Shown: positions 32,015 to 41,307 of the stretch, piece by piece
Position numbering within the stretch: the stretch's first letter is position 1
Layout: every line of letters starts with the position of its first letter
NCBI GenBank assembly: GCA_949840775.1
Contig: CATKXO010000002.1
Coordinates: 47,512-111,511 of the forward strand
Source of the DNA: an uncultured bacterium
Lineage (GTDB): Bacteria > Bacillota > Clostridia > Oscillospirales > Oscillospiraceae
Reading direction: 5' to 3'
Length of the DNA: 64,000 nt
The notes under the pieces: generated by a model
Told to the model about the DNA's origin: nothing
Database searches by the model: none
What the model saw: the letters and a program-made list of their open reading frames with translations, nothing else
Position numbers and translations under genes: made by a program

Positions 32015-32935
32015 ATGAAGCAAGAGCTTATCGAATGCGCCCTGACCCATGGCCGAAGGTACGTACGTTATGGCAAGCCGGCCAGCTATATCCCGGAGCT
32101 GGCCTCCAAAAACCCATCCAAGCTGGGGATTGCAGTGTGTGACATGGAGGGCAAGATGATCATGGCGGGGGACTGCGAGGACAAATTTACCATGCAGAGC
32201 ATCTCCAAGGTCATTGCCCTGATTCTGGCCCTGGAGCACAACGGCTTTGACAATGTATTCTCCAAGGTGGGAATGGAGCCCACCGGCGACTCCTTCAACT
32301 CCATGGTCCGCCTGGACCACCTGATTAACAACAAGCCTTTCAACCCCATGATTAACGCCGGAGCCATTGCTGTTGCCAGCACCATCCGGGGCGGTACCCT
32401 GGATGAGCGCAAGGAGGCCTGCCTCAGCTGTGCCCGAAAGCTCACCGGAAACCCGGACCTGGGGGTGGACTACGAGGTGTTTCTGTCGGAGTCTGAAACC
32501 GGCTTTAAAAACCGGGCCATCATTTACCTGATGCGGTCCAACGGCATCATCGAGGGCAACTGTGAGGAACACCTGGAGCTGTATTTTATGCTGTGCTCTC
32601 TGGCGTGCAGCTGCAAGGACCTGGCCTTCTTTGCCGCTACTTTGGCCAACAACGGCGTCAGCCCGGTGACGGGGGAGCGGCTGATTCAGCCCAGGGTGGT
32701 GCGGCTGGTGCGGTCGCTGATGGTCACCTGTGGGATGTACGACTACTCGGGAGAGTTTGCCGCCACTGTGGGTATGCCCTCCAAGAGCGGCGTGGGGGGC
32801 GGCATCATCTCCTGCGCCATCGGCAAATACGGCATCGCTACCTACGGTCCCTCGCTGGATGACAAGGGCAACAGCATCGGCGGGCTGAAGATTATGGAGT
32901 ACCTGTCTGATAACATGGGGCTGAGCATATTCTGA
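32015..32935 (+). CDS. glsA: Glutaminase
   Basis: Serine-dependent glutaminase (beta-lactamase-like fold) that splits glutamine to glutamate and ammonia; 306 residues. The nucleophile pair is S62-x-x-K65 in MQSISK. NPMINAGAIA, the conserved GETGxxNR-like SESETGFKNRA and the C-terminal MPSKSGVGGGI are present. GGGAGGA precedes the ATG at 32015. Stands alone between its promoter and a hairpin. It could help acid tolerance or supply free ammonia, which matters because GuaA here has lost its own glutaminase; that link is speculative. Confidence 0.95.
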   Translation: MKQELIECALTHGRRYVRYGKPASYIPELASKNPSKLGIAVCDMEGKMIMAGDCEDKFTMQSISKVIALILALEHNGFDNVFSKVGMEPTGDSFNSMVRLDHLINNKPFNPMINAGAIAVASTIRGGTLDERKEACLSCARKLTGNPDLGVDYEVFLSESETGFKNRAIIYLMRSNGIIEGNCEEHLELYFMLCSLACSCKDLAFFAATLANNGVSPVTGERLIQPRVVRLVRSLMVTCGMYDYSGEFAATVGMPSKSGVGGGIISCAIGKYGIATYGPSLDDKGNSIGGLKIMEYLSDNMGLSIF

Positions 32936-32941
32936 TTTCTG

Positions 32942-32965
32942 CGGGGCGGCCGAAGGGCCGCCCCG
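32942..32965 (+). terminator. Hairpin after glsA
   Basis: Perfect 10-bp GC stem (32942-32951 with 32956-32965) with a weak T tail. Confidence 0.65.
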
Positions 32966-33018
32966 TTGCTCCCTTAAAATATAATGAATTAATTATATTA
33001 TAAGAGCATAAACGGCAT

Positions 33019-33047
33019 TTTACAGATAAAGCTTCTTCCGCTATACT
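33019..33047 (+). promoter_or_regulatory. Promoter of the MATE gene
   Basis: TTTACA (33019-33024), 17-bp spacer, TATACT (33042-33047). Confidence 0.7.
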
Positions 33048-33078
33048 GGTGACAGCGATTCAAGGAGGGAGCTTTTTT

Positions 33079-34410
33079 ATGACTGACATGCACAATCTGA
33101 CTCGTGGTCCCATCAGCCGGCAGCTGATTGCCCTGTCTGTGCCGCTGCTGGCGGGCAACATCCTCCAGCAGCTGTACAACACCGTGGACGCGGTGGTGGT
33201 GGGCCGCTTTGTGGGGGACAGCGCCTTTGGCGCGGTGGGGGTGGCCGGCTCGGTGATGAACCTGTTTCTCTTCCTCATCAGCGGCGGCTGTGACGGGGTG
33301 GGCACCCTGCTCTCCCAGTTCTACGGGGCGGAGGATGGAGCATCCTTCCGGCGGGAGTTTTACCTCTCCGGGGTCTTTGGCGCAGGGGTGTCAGTGATTC
33401 TTACGGCGTTGGGCCTGCTGGTGCTGCCCGCGCTGCTGTCCATCCTCCAGACCCCGGACCGCGTGGCCATACACGCGATGGACTATCTGCGTATCATCTT
33501 TTTGGGCTTTCCCGCCGCATTTGCCTACCATCTGTCCTCCGGTGTGCTCCGGGCGGTGGGCAACACTAGGGCGGCCCTGTTTTTCCTGGCCCTGTCTATG
33601 GGGGTCAACCTGGCGCTGGACCTGACCTTTGTGGCGGGACTGTCCATGGGGGTGGCTGGGGCAGCCCTGGCCACCGTACTGGCTCAGGCTCTGGCCGCCG
33701 GGCTGTGCGGGGCCTATCTGCGGGCAAAATTTCCGGAGCTGATGTTTCACCGGGAGGACATGGTGATGGACGTTCCGATGCTAAGGCGCACCGCCCATTT
33801 CAGCTTTGTCACCGCCCTGCACATGTGCAATCTGTACATCGGCAAGCTGTTGGTCCAAGGGACGGTGAACTCCCTGGGGGAAGACGCCATTATCGCCTTT
33901 ACCGCCGCCACAAGGGTGGAGGGCTTTGCCAACTCCTTTGGTGACAGCGGCGCGTCGGCAGTGGCTGTCTTCACGGGGCAGAACACTGGGGCGGGGGAGC
34001 GGGCCAGGGTCCGGGAGGGCTTCCGGCGGGGACAGAAGCTGCTCTTTGGGTTTGGCGTTTTTATGTCTCTGGTGATGCTCCTGGGGGCGGAGCCCTTTCT
34101 GCGGCTGGTGCTTCCCAGAGGCAGCGAGGCCGGTTTGGGGCCCGCCATGGGCTATCTGCGGCTGGTGGCCTGCTTCTATGTGTTCAACTTTCTGGGCAGT
34201 GGACTGGCCGGTTATTTCCGGGGCCGGGGCTTGGTCAACATCCCGGTGGCCGGCGCCACGGGACACATCTCCCTGCGGGTGGTGCTGTCCTTTCTGCTGG
34301 CCCCCCGGATGGGCCTGCCCGCCGTGGCGCTTGCAACAGGGCTGGGCTGGATGGGCGTGGTCGCCTTCTGGACGGCCCTGGTCCGGAGGGACCTGGGGCG
34401 GCCCGACTGA
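33079..34410 (+). CDS. MATE-family multidrug exporter
   Basis: Twelve-helix MOP-superfamily antiporter of 443 residues. The family start (GPISRQLIALSVPLLAGNILQQLYNTVDAVVVGRFVG, of which LYNTVDAVVVGRFVG is the signature) and the repeated half (THFS-like TAHFSFVTALHMCN, later NSFGDSGASAVAVFTGQN) are intact. Substrate unknown; drugs, toxic metabolites or flavins are possible. AAGGAGGG precedes the ATG at 33079. Monocistronic with its own terminator. Confidence 0.9.
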   Translation: MTDMHNLTRGPISRQLIALSVPLLAGNILQQLYNTVDAVVVGRFVGDSAFGAVGVAGSVMNLFLFLISGGCDGVGTLLSQFYGAEDGASFRREFYLSGVFGAGVSVILTALGLLVLPALLSILQTPDRVAIHAMDYLRIIFLGFPAAFAYHLSSGVLRAVGNTRAALFFLALSMGVNLALDLTFVAGLSMGVAGAALATVLAQALAAGLCGAYLRAKFPELMFHREDMVMDVPMLRRTAHFSFVTALHMCNLYIGKLLVQGTVNSLGEDAIIAFTAATRVEGFANSFGDSGASAVAVFTGQNTGAGERARVREGFRRGQKLLFGFGVFMSLVMLLGAEPFLRLVLPRGSEAGLGPAMGYLRLVACFYVFNFLGSGLAGYFRGRGLVNIPVAGATGHISLRVVLSFLLAPRMGLPAVALATGLGWMGVVAFWTALVRRDLGRPD

Positions 34411-34420
34411 AAATGGTGTA

Positions 34421-34456
34421 AAAATACCGCAAAATCTTTGAATTTTGCGGTATTTT
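34421..34456 (+). terminator. Terminator of the MATE gene
   Basis: Perfect 15-bp stem (34421-34435 with 34442-34456) beginning with A residues and ending in T residues: works in both directions. Confidence 0.92.
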
Positions 34457-34469
34457 TATAAATTTACCA

Positions 34470-34497
34470 TTGCTTTTTCCGGTTGATGTGATATAAT
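34470..34497 (+). promoter_or_regulatory. Promoter of the AraC-type regulator
   Basis: TTGCTT (34470-34475), 16-bp spacer, TATAAT (34492-34497); leaves a roughly 100-nt leader before the GTG start. Confidence 0.65.
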
Positions 34498-34604
34498 AGC
34501 TGCGGCACTTGGAATATTATGCCATTCAGACGTAAAAATAAGAGGCTTTTTCAGTTTTTTGCTGGCTATGTACACAGATGAGGGCGGAAAGGGCGTGATT
34601 CCCT

Positions 34605-35462
34605 GTGGATGATTATTCCTTCTCAATCTTTCCCAATGAAAATTTTCTGGACCTCCGGCTGTATCAGTACGGTTGGGAGCAGTGCGCGCCCCTGCACTCC
34701 TTTGGCCCCTTTGTGCGCAACCACTATCTGTTTCACTATGTGCTCTCGGGACAGGGGTATCTGGACTCCGACGATTCGGATGGCATGACCCGGAAGTATG
34801 AGCTGGGCGAGGGGGACGGATTTCTGATCTGTCCCGGACAGGTCACCACCTACTCCGCGCACAAGACAGACCCCTGGAAATACGTCTGGCTGGAGTTTGA
34901 CGGCCTGCGGGCGGCGGAGTATGTGGAGAGCGCCGGGCTGGGCCCCAGCCAGCCCGTCTACCGCCCCCTGAGCGGGGCTCAGGGGGATATGGTCCGGGAC
35001 TCCATGCTCTATATTGCCGACCACCCCGACGCCTCCGCCCTCCATCTGGTGGGCCACCTTTGCCTGTTCATGGACGGGCTGATTCAGACCTCCGCCACCC
35101 GAAAGGAGCTTCACGGCGGGCAGCTGCGGGACTTCTACATCCAGGAGGCCATCACCTTTATGGAGAAGAACTACCCCCGGGAGATCACGGTGGAGGATGT
35201 GGCTGACGTGTGCAAGCTGAACCGCAGTTACTTCAGCAAGATTTTTAAGGAGAATATGGGCTGTCCGCCCCAGGAATTTTTGATCCGCCTGCGGCTGTCC
35301 AAGGCGGCCGACCTGATGAAGGGCACCGGCAGCTCCATCGGCTCCATCGCCGCCCAGTGCGGCTACCCCAACCAGCTCCACTTCTCCCGGGCCTTCCGAA
35401 AGCGTTACGGCCTGTCCCCCAGAGAGTGGCGGGTTCAGAATCAGATCAAACGAAAGCGGTGA
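34605..35462 (+). CDS. AraC-family regulator of the alpha-galactoside locus
   Basis: A 285-residue sensor-activator. The N-terminal cupin (1-150; HYLFHYVLSGQGYL, GDGFLICPGQVTTYSA) binds the inducer sugar; the C-terminal double HTH (about 185-280) has VEDVADVCKLNRSYFSKIFKENMG and SIGSIAAQCGYPNQLHFSRAFRKRYG (each typical, quoted only in part). It resembles MsmR/RafR regulators. It faces the alpha-galactosidase gene tail to tail. The inverted repeat ahead of the ABC operon is the obvious candidate target. GTG start with AAGGG at long spacing. Confidence 0.88.
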   Translation: MDDYSFSIFPNENFLDLRLYQYGWEQCAPLHSFGPFVRNHYLFHYVLSGQGYLDSDDSDGMTRKYELGEGDGFLICPGQVTTYSAHKTDPWKYVWLEFDGLRAAEYVESAGLGPSQPVYRPLSGAQGDMVRDSMLYIADHPDASALHLVGHLCLFMDGLIQTSATRKELHGGQLRDFYIQEAITFMEKNYPREITVEDVADVCKLNRSYFSKIFKENMGCPPQEFLIRLRLSKAADLMKGTGSSIGSIAAQCGYPNQLHFSRAFRKRYGLSPREWRVQNQIKRKR

Positions 35463-35483
35463 CCGTCAGGCCACCGCTTCTTT
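35454..35483. terminator. Terminator between the regulator and alpha-galactosidase
   Basis: Stem AAGCGGTG/CACCGCTT (35454-35461 with 35472-35479), overlapping the regulator's stop and followed by CTTT. Confidence 0.7.
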
Positions 35484-35488
35484 GTTGT

Positions 35489-37678
35489 TTATTGAACCGC
35501 GGACAGATACAGCTGCATGGGCTGATAGTCGTCCAGGATTATGGGCAGGGGCCAGCCGGCATTCATGAGAACGTCGCCGGGGTATGTATCCCCGCCGTTG
35601 ACCTGATAGGTCAGCGCCGGGTCCAGCCCCTTGAGCCGCAGGGTGTGGAAGGGGGCGGAGGCGTGGACGGTACCGGTGACCAGAGACACCAAAGCCTCCC
35701 GCCGGTCGGGGGAAACCTGCTCCCAGGCGGTGAAAGGCCCGTTTTGGAAGGGGTCGGTGAGGCGGTAGTAATCCCCGTTCTGGATCAGGTCGTAGTGCTC
35801 CTTAAAGAAGGCCACCTGCCGCTTGATAACCTCTTTCTCCTCCTGGGAGGTCTCGTTCAGGTCCATTTCATAGCCGAAGGTGCCGGTCATGGCCACCACC
35901 CCCCGGGTCTCCATGGAGACGGACCGGCCGGTCTGGCCGTTGGGGACGGCGGAGGCGTGGGCCCCCATGGTGGAGATGGGGTAGCAGAAGGAGGTGCCGT
36001 ATTGGATGCGCAGGCGGTCCACGGCGTCGGTGTTGTCGCTGCACCAGATCTGGGGGGTGTAGTAGAGCATCCCGGCGTCGAACCGGCCGCCTCCGCCGGT
36101 ACAGCCCTCAATGAGGATGTGGGGGTAGTCCCGGCGCATCTGGTCCAGCAGCTCATAGACCCCCAGGATGTAGCGGTGGAACACCTCCCCCTGGCGGCTG
36201 GCGGGCAGGGCGGCGGACCACACGTCGGTGAGGGAGCGGTTCATGTCCCACTTTACATAGGAAATTTCGGCGCTGTCCAGCACCTTCCGGATGTCGGCGT
36301 AGACGCGGTCCCGGACCTCCTTCCGGGAGAAGTCCAGGGTGAGCTGGCTCCGCCCCCGGGTGCGGGGCCGGCCGGGGGCCCCCAGGGCCCAGTCGGGGTG
36401 GGCGCGGTAGAGGTCGCTGTCCTCGCTGATCATCTCCGGTTCAATCCAGATGCCGAACTGCATGCCCAGCGCCCGGATGCGGGGAACCAGGGCCTCCAGT
36501 CCTCCGGGGAGCTTCTCCTCGTTGACATACCAGTCTCCCAGGCCGCCGCAGTCGTCGTCCCGCTTGCCGAACCAGCCGTCATCCATGACAAACAGCTCAA
36601 TGCCCAGAGGGGCGGCGGAGGCAGCGATGTCCACCAGCTTTTCCGCGCTGAAGGTGAACTCGGTGGCCTCCCAGTTGTTGATGAGCACCGGGCGGCGCCG
36701 GCCCCTCAGAGGGTCGTGAATCAGATTGTCCCGGATGGCCCGGTGGAACTGCCGGCTCATCTGTCCAAAGCCGCTGGGGGAGCAGACCAGCGCCGCCTCG
36801 GGAGAGGTGAAGCTCTCGCCGGGGGCCAGCGTCCAGCAGAAGTGGTAGGGGTTGATGCCCAGCAGCAGGCGGTTGTGCTCCAGCTGGGTGCGCTCCACGG
36901 CGGCCAGAAAGTTGCCGCTGTACACCAGGGCCGCGCCGTAGCACAGGCCGTGGTCCTCGCCGGCACTATGGTCACAGAGGATGACAAAGGGGTTGTGGTG
37001 GTGGCTGGAGGTGCCCCGCACGCTCTCCACGCTCTGGACGCCGGGGCGGAGGGGAGCGCGGTTCAGGTTGCGCTCCAGGGCGTGACAGCCGTCGAAGGTG
37101 ATGAAGTCGTAATCCCCGTTGTCCTGAAAGTCCAGGCACAGGGAGGCGCACCGGCGCAGGCGGACGCGCTCCGTTCCCAGATTGGTCACCCGAACCGCCC
37201 GGGTAATCAGGTCATATCTGTCCAGTACGCCGTAATACAATTCCACCTGCATCTGCGTGGAGATATCCTCCATGCGGAGGACCAGGGTCTCCCACTCGCT
37301 GCCGCCCCAAAAGGCGGGAAGGCCCTCCAGGCTGTATTTGCCCTTGCGGAGCTCATAGTCCACATAGCGCAGGTCGGCCAGGCAGCTGCCGTCCTCCGGC
37401 TCGAACTCGATGGAGGGCAGGCGGAAGTCCCCCACCCCGCAGGTGGAGTACTCCTGAGGCAGGGTGTCCAAAGAGTAGTCCCGGCGGTGGCCCGCCTCAC
37501 TGGGATTGGGGGAGGCCCCCCGGTCGGCGTATTGGATCAGGTAGGACAGATCGCCGCCGCTGATCCGGGGGCCGTAGTAAGTGTGGAGCAGAACGTTGTA
37601 CTGGTCGGCTTTCATCTGATAGGTGGTGTTTTGGGTGTGCAGGGTGAAAACCTTGTTTGTCTTGTCGAGTACGATCAT
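35489..37678 (-). CDS. Alpha-galactosidase, GH36
   Basis: Hydrolyses alpha-1,6-galactosides such as melibiose, raffinose and stachyose; cytoplasmic, 729 residues, no signal peptide. Order: N-terminal beta-supersandwich (1-330), TIM barrel with FVMDDGWFG, WIEPEMI, the nucleophile D478 in YVKWDMNR, the acid/base D548 in CSDNTD, then a C-terminal beta domain. These two positions match the numbering of well-studied bacterial GH36 tetramers. Start at 37678 with AGGGGG upstream. Last gene of the sugar operon but with its own promoter. Confidence 0.95.
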   Translation of the reverse strand: MIVLDKTNKVFTLHTQNTTYQMKADQYNVLLHTYYGPRISGGDLSYLIQYADRGASPNPSEAGHRRDYSLDTLPQEYSTCGVGDFRLPSIEFEPEDGSCLADLRYVDYELRKGKYSLEGLPAFWGGSEWETLVLRMEDISTQMQVELYYGVLDRYDLITRAVRVTNLGTERVRLRRCASLCLDFQDNGDYDFITFDGCHALERNLNRAPLRPGVQSVESVRGTSSHHHNPFVILCDHSAGEDHGLCYGAALVYSGNFLAAVERTQLEHNRLLLGINPYHFCWTLAPGESFTSPEAALVCSPSGFGQMSRQFHRAIRDNLIHDPLRGRRRPVLINNWEATEFTFSAEKLVDIAASAAPLGIELFVMDDGWFGKRDDDCGGLGDWYVNEEKLPGGLEALVPRIRALGMQFGIWIEPEMISEDSDLYRAHPDWALGAPGRPRTRGRSQLTLDFSRKEVRDRVYADIRKVLDSAEISYVKWDMNRSLTDVWSAALPASRQGEVFHRYILGVYELLDQMRRDYPHILIEGCTGGGGRFDAGMLYYTPQIWCSDNTDAVDRLRIQYGTSFCYPISTMGAHASAVPNGQTGRSVSMETRGVVAMTGTFGYEMDLNETSQEEKEVIKRQVAFFKEHYDLIQNGDYYRLTDPFQNGPFTAWEQVSPDRREALVSLVTGTVHASAPFHTLRLKGLDPALTYQVNGGDTYPGDVLMNAGWPLPIILDDYQPMQLYLSAVQ

Positions 37679-37709
37679 AGGGATACCCCCTAAAAGAATT
37701 TTCGGGCTG

Positions 37710-37738
37710 ATTGTACGGTATTTTCTTCCGGAACGCAA
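37710..37738 (-). promoter_or_regulatory. Internal promoter of the alpha-galactosidase gene
   Basis: Minus strand TTGCGT (37738-37733), 17-bp spacer, TACAAT (37715-37710). An inverted repeat GAACAGCC/GGCTGTTC (37790-37828 region) between permease and enzyme genes may partly terminate the upstream transcript. Confidence 0.6.
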
Positions 37739-37859
37739 GACCATATTTTTGACAAATCGGTGCTGCGATTCCCGGAACAATTTGTTTAGGGGAACAGCCC
37801 CGGCACTTGTAAAAATGTCGAGGCTGTTCGGAAAGGGGAAGGAGAGAAAAGAAGAACGC

Positions 37860-38699
37860 TTATTTGCCGCCGGTGGTGGCGATGCCCTCGATAAACTGTT
37901 TCTGGAAAATCAGGTACAGAATCACCATGGGCAGCATGGCCAGCAGGGAGCCCGCCATCAGGATGGGGAAGTTGGTGGTGAACTGGCCGCGGAGGGTAGC
38001 CAGGCCGGAGGAGAGGGTCATCATATTCAGGTCGGAGTTGACCACCAGGGGCCACATCAGGTCGCTGTACGCGAACACGGCGGTGAAGATGGTCAGGGCG
38101 GCCACGGAGGTGCCGGTGAGGGGGAACATCACCTTATAGAAGGTCTGCCACTGGTTGCAGCCGTCCAGGTACGCGGCCTCGCCGATCTCCTTGGGGATGC
38201 CCAGATAGGTCTGCCGCAGGAAGAACACGCCGAAGGCGCTGACGATGCCGGGGAAGACCAGGGCGAAAATGGTGTTGGCCATCCCCATCTTGGCCACCAT
38301 CTGGTACTGGGGGATGATGAAAATCTGAGAGGGGAGGGACATCTGCACCAGGACGATGCCGAAGAGCAGCTTCTTGCCCCGGAAGTTCAGCATGGCGAAG
38401 GCGTAGCCGGCCATGGAGCTGAAGGCCACGGCGCAGATCACACGGAAGAAGATGAGCAGGCCGGTGTTCAGATACAGCTTCAGGAAGGGCAGGCTCTTCA
38501 TGGCGTCCCCGAAGTTGGAGGTAATCATCTCCTTGGGGAAGATGGTGGGGGGCACCTGCATACTCTCGGGGACGGTTTTCAGGCTGGTGAGGATCATCCA
38601 CACGAAGGGGAAGATCATGATGAGGGCGCCGAGAATCAGCGCGGCGTATGTAAGGACGGTCATCCGCTTCTGGGAGGCCTCTAAAGAACTTTTTTTCAT
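37860..38699 (-). CDS. ABC sugar transporter permease, MalG/RafG type
   Basis: Inner-membrane permease of 279 residues with six helices. The cytoplasmic coupling loop has the EAA motif EIGEAAYLDGCNQWQTFYKVMFPL near residues 185-205 (quoted partly). It is the second permease of a CUT1-type oligosaccharide importer. AAGGAGGAG precedes the ATG at 38699. Overlaps no gene; 14 bp after the first permease. No ATPase gene is in the operon, so a shared MsmK-type ATPase elsewhere is expected. Confidence 0.93.
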   Translation of the reverse strand: MKKSSLEASQKRMTVLTYAALILGALIMIFPFVWMILTSLKTVPESMQVPPTIFPKEMITSNFGDAMKSLPFLKLYLNTGLLIFFRVICAVAFSSMAGYAFAMLNFRGKKLLFGIVLVQMSLPSQIFIIPQYQMVAKMGMANTIFALVFPGIVSAFGVFFLRQTYLGIPKEIGEAAYLDGCNQWQTFYKVMFPLTGTSVAALTIFTAVFAYSDLMWPLVVNSDLNMMTLSSGLATLRGQFTTNFPILMAGSLLAMLPMVILYLIFQKQFIEGIATTGGK

Positions 38700-38713
38700 T
38701 TTCTTACTCCTCC

Positions 38714-39601
38714 TTACACGTCGTAGTTGACCCACTTCTTCTGGCCGTAGAACTGAATGACAGTAATCATGCCGATGAGCAGGACGGTCCAGATGACGAT
38801 GGCGGAGCCGGTGCCGCGGCTGCCGGCCACGAAGGACTCCCGGTAGAACAGGTACATCAGGCTCTGCACGCTGGTGACGGCCGGGTTGGTGTCCTCCACC
38901 ATCATGTAGATCAGGTCGTACACCTTGACGGCGGACATCAGGCGCATAATCATCACCACGAACAGGGTGGGGGAGACCATGGGCAGGGTGATGGTGAAGA
39001 ACTGCTTCACCTTGCCGGCGCCGTCGATGCTGTTGGCCTCGTAGAGGGTCTTGGGGATGGTCTGGAGTCCGGCCAGCAGGAGGACGGCGTCATAGCCGAT
39101 GTTGCTCCAGATGGCCACAATGGCGCAGGAGATCATGACAAACCTGGGGTCGGTGATCCAGCCCACGTGGGTGCCCAGCACCTGGTTGAGGATGCCGTAC
39201 TCGCCGTTGAAAATCCAGCGCCACACCATAGTGACGGCGGCGGGGGCGCACACCATGGGCAGGAAGAAGATGGTGCGGAAGCCGCCCTTGAACTTGATCT
39301 TGGCGTTCAGGAGCATGGCCACCAGCAGGGACAGGAACAGGCCCACGGGGACGGTGAGGATACAAAACAGGATGGTGTTCCAGGTGGCCCGCCAGAACTC
39401 GCCGTTCTGGAAAATCTCGGCGTAGTTGCCCAGGCCGATGAATTTGTAGTGGCCGAAGCCCAGGTGCTCACAGAAGCTGGTGTAGATGGTCTGGACAAAG
39501 GGCCAGATGTTCAGCACCACCAGGCCGATGATGGTGGGGGCCACCATGATCCAGCCCCAGTTTTCTTCCCGCCGGGCGGCGGGGGACAGTTTGTTGTTCA
39601 C
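38714..39601 (-). CDS. ABC sugar transporter permease, MalF/RafF type
   Basis: First permease of the CUT1 importer, 295 residues with six predicted helices. ENWGWIMVAPTIIGLVVLN opens the first helix; the EAA loop YEANSIDGAGKVKQFFTITLPM is present at about 185-206. GTG start with GAGGAGG upstream, 14 bp after the binding-protein gene. Forms a heterodimer with the next gene's product. Confidence 0.93.
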   Translation of the reverse strand: MNNKLSPAARREENWGWIMVAPTIIGLVVLNIWPFVQTIYTSFCEHLGFGHYKFIGLGNYAEIFQNGEFWRATWNTILFCILTVPVGLFLSLLVAMLLNAKIKFKGGFRTIFFLPMVCAPAAVTMVWRWIFNGEYGILNQVLGTHVGWITDPRFVMISCAIVAIWSNIGYDAVLLLAGLQTIPKTLYEANSIDGAGKVKQFFTITLPMVSPTLFVVMIMRLMSAVKVYDLIYMMVEDTNPAVTSVQSLMYLFYRESFVAGSRGTGSAIVIWTVLLIGMITVIQFYGQKKWVNYDV

Positions 39602-39615
39602 AGAAAATCCTCCTC

Positions 39616-40914
39616 TCAGTCTCCCGCCAATTTCTTGGCGGTCTCGGTGTCTACGATCTTCTGCATGTTGGCCAGGCCGGTGTCGATGTCCACCTGGCCG
39701 CTGTAAATGCGGATCAGCTCATCGCCCACAGGGCTCTTCCACTTGGGACGGGCGGAGTTGTTGACGCACTGTACGCTGTATGCGAACTGGTCCTCGATGA
39801 CCTGGAGATTCAGGTCGTAGCCCGCCTTTTCAAAGGCGTCGAAATAGGGCTGCTCGGTGCCGTTGTAGGCGGAGATGGCCGCGCCGTAGGAGCTGGCGAT
39901 GTTTTGGGCCTCCTCGGTGCCGAAGAACTTCATTACTTCCAGGGCGATGTCCCGGTGCTTGCCCCGGGCGGCGGTGGCATAACACAGGCCGTTGGACATG
40001 GTGGCCCGGCCGTCGCCCTCAACAGGGTCAGGGCACTTGGGCAGAGGGGCGACGTTCCATTTGCCGTCCATGTTGGGATAGCTGGTGGCCTTGTTCATCA
40101 GTTCCCAGTTGCCCTCGATGTACATGGAGCCCATTTCAGAGAAGAAAGCGGTGCCGGGCTGGGTCTCGGCGAAATAGGTCTGGTTGGGGCACCACTCGTT
40201 GTCCTGGATGCCGATGTAGAACTTCATGGCCTTCTCAGTGCCGGGCTGGGTGAAGCCGGCCTGGGTCTTGTCCTCGTTGAGGATATAGCCGCCGGCCTGA
40301 TAGACGAAGCTCCAGTAGCCCAGATGGTCCTCGGCGTAAGCCATGAAGCCGTATTTGCCGGTGGCGTCGTAAATCTTGGCGGAGGCGTCAAGCATGTCGT
40401 CCCAGGTCCAGTTTTCGTCGGGATAGGCCACCCCGGCGGCGTCGAACATCTCAGTGTTATACACCAGAACCAGGTTGTCCTTGTCCTTGGGCACGCCGTA
40501 CATCCGGCCGTCGGAGCCGCTGGCGTTGCCGATGGAGATTTCGGAGAAATGGTTCTGGTAGTAATTGGGCTCCACGTCGTCGTAGAGCTCGGTGACATCG
40601 GCCAGGATGCCGAAGTCGGCGTAGTACAGAATTTGGTTGGTGTGCATCCAGAAGATGTCGGGCATGGTGTTGGACTCAGCGGCGGCCTCCAGCTTGGTCC
40701 AGTACTCGTTCCAGCTGGTCACCTGGACCTCGATGGTCACATCGGGGTGCTTGGTGGTATAGGCGTCGCAGATGGCCTGCATGCTGTCACGCTGGGCCAC
40801 GTCCCAAATCTGGAACTTGAGATGGGTCTTGCCATCTGACGCGCCGCACCCGGACAGGGACAGCAGCAGCGTTATGGCCAAGACCAGGGAAACGATGCGG
40901 GGAATCTTTTTCAT
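39616..40914 (-). CDS. Extracellular sugar-binding lipoprotein
   Basis: Solute-binding protein of the CUT1 importer, 432 residues: signal peptide with lipobox LSGC (Cys about residue 22), then a type I/II binding fold. FQIWDVAQRDSMQAICDAYT, the DIFWMHTN segment and PKDKDNLVLVYNTEMFDAAG are typical of cluster-B sugar binders. Galactosides such as raffinose are the likely ligand given the GH36 enzyme. AGAGGAGTGG precedes the ATG at 40914. First gene of the operon, divergent from the GH13 gene. Confidence 0.93.
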   Translation of the reverse strand: MKKIPRIVSLVLAITLLLSLSGCGASDGKTHLKFQIWDVAQRDSMQAICDAYTTKHPDVTIEVQVTSWNEYWTKLEAAAESNTMPDIFWMHTNQILYYADFGILADVTELYDDVEPNYYQNHFSEISIGNASGSDGRMYGVPKDKDNLVLVYNTEMFDAAGVAYPDENWTWDDMLDASAKIYDATGKYGFMAYAEDHLGYWSFVYQAGGYILNEDKTQAGFTQPGTEKAMKFYIGIQDNEWCPNQTYFAETQPGTAFFSEMGSMYIEGNWELMNKATSYPNMDGKWNVAPLPKCPDPVEGDGRATMSNGLCYATAARGKHRDIALEVMKFFGTEEAQNIASSYGAAISAYNGTEQPYFDAFEKAGYDLNLQVIEDQFAYSVQCVNNSARPKWKSPVGDELIRIYSGQVDIDTGLANMQKIVDTETAKKLAGD

Positions 40915-41307
40915 AACTCCACTCCTCTGCTTTTTAGTTGTGCCACACTTCAAAATGTACATAACTACGAGAGAAATAATAATACTGTCCCCGGCCCTGT
41001 GTAAATAGACTGGATTTAACGAAATATACCCGGATGTTGGAAATGCAACAAGAGGTATGAACTGGGACAACATTTTGGTATATTCCTGAAAAATTCATTG
41101 ATTCTGCACAGCTGCAAGGGTTTCGGTTTGTATAAAACGTAAAAACGGCGGTAAAAAAGCCTCGAAAAGCGGAGACAGGACAAAAATATATGGCACTATG
41201 CGCGTTTCAATACAAATTGCTTTTCGGCTTCCGCAACTGGCTCTTGCATGGGAGCGCGGGTGTATGATATAGTGTCAGCACGACAGCGTTAATGGGAGGT
41301 ATTGAAA
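40915..41307. promoter_or_regulatory. Divergent control region of the sugar locus
   Basis: A 393-bp AT-rich gap. It contains a large inverted repeat: AATATACC-N3-ATGTTG at 41023-41039 and its complement CAACAT-N3-GGTATATT at 41068-41084, 28 bp apart with 14 paired bases. On the plus strand a promoter TTGCAT (41244-41249), 18 bp, TATAGT (41268-41273) serves the GH13 gene. I did not find a convincing promoter for the leftward operon, consistent with activator dependence. The sequence shows no gene. Confidence 0.65.

Noticed and set aside
41302-41304. TTG at 41302 as amylosucrase start
   Set aside because: It is one base from the GGAGGT, too close; ATG at 41308 is correctly spaced.
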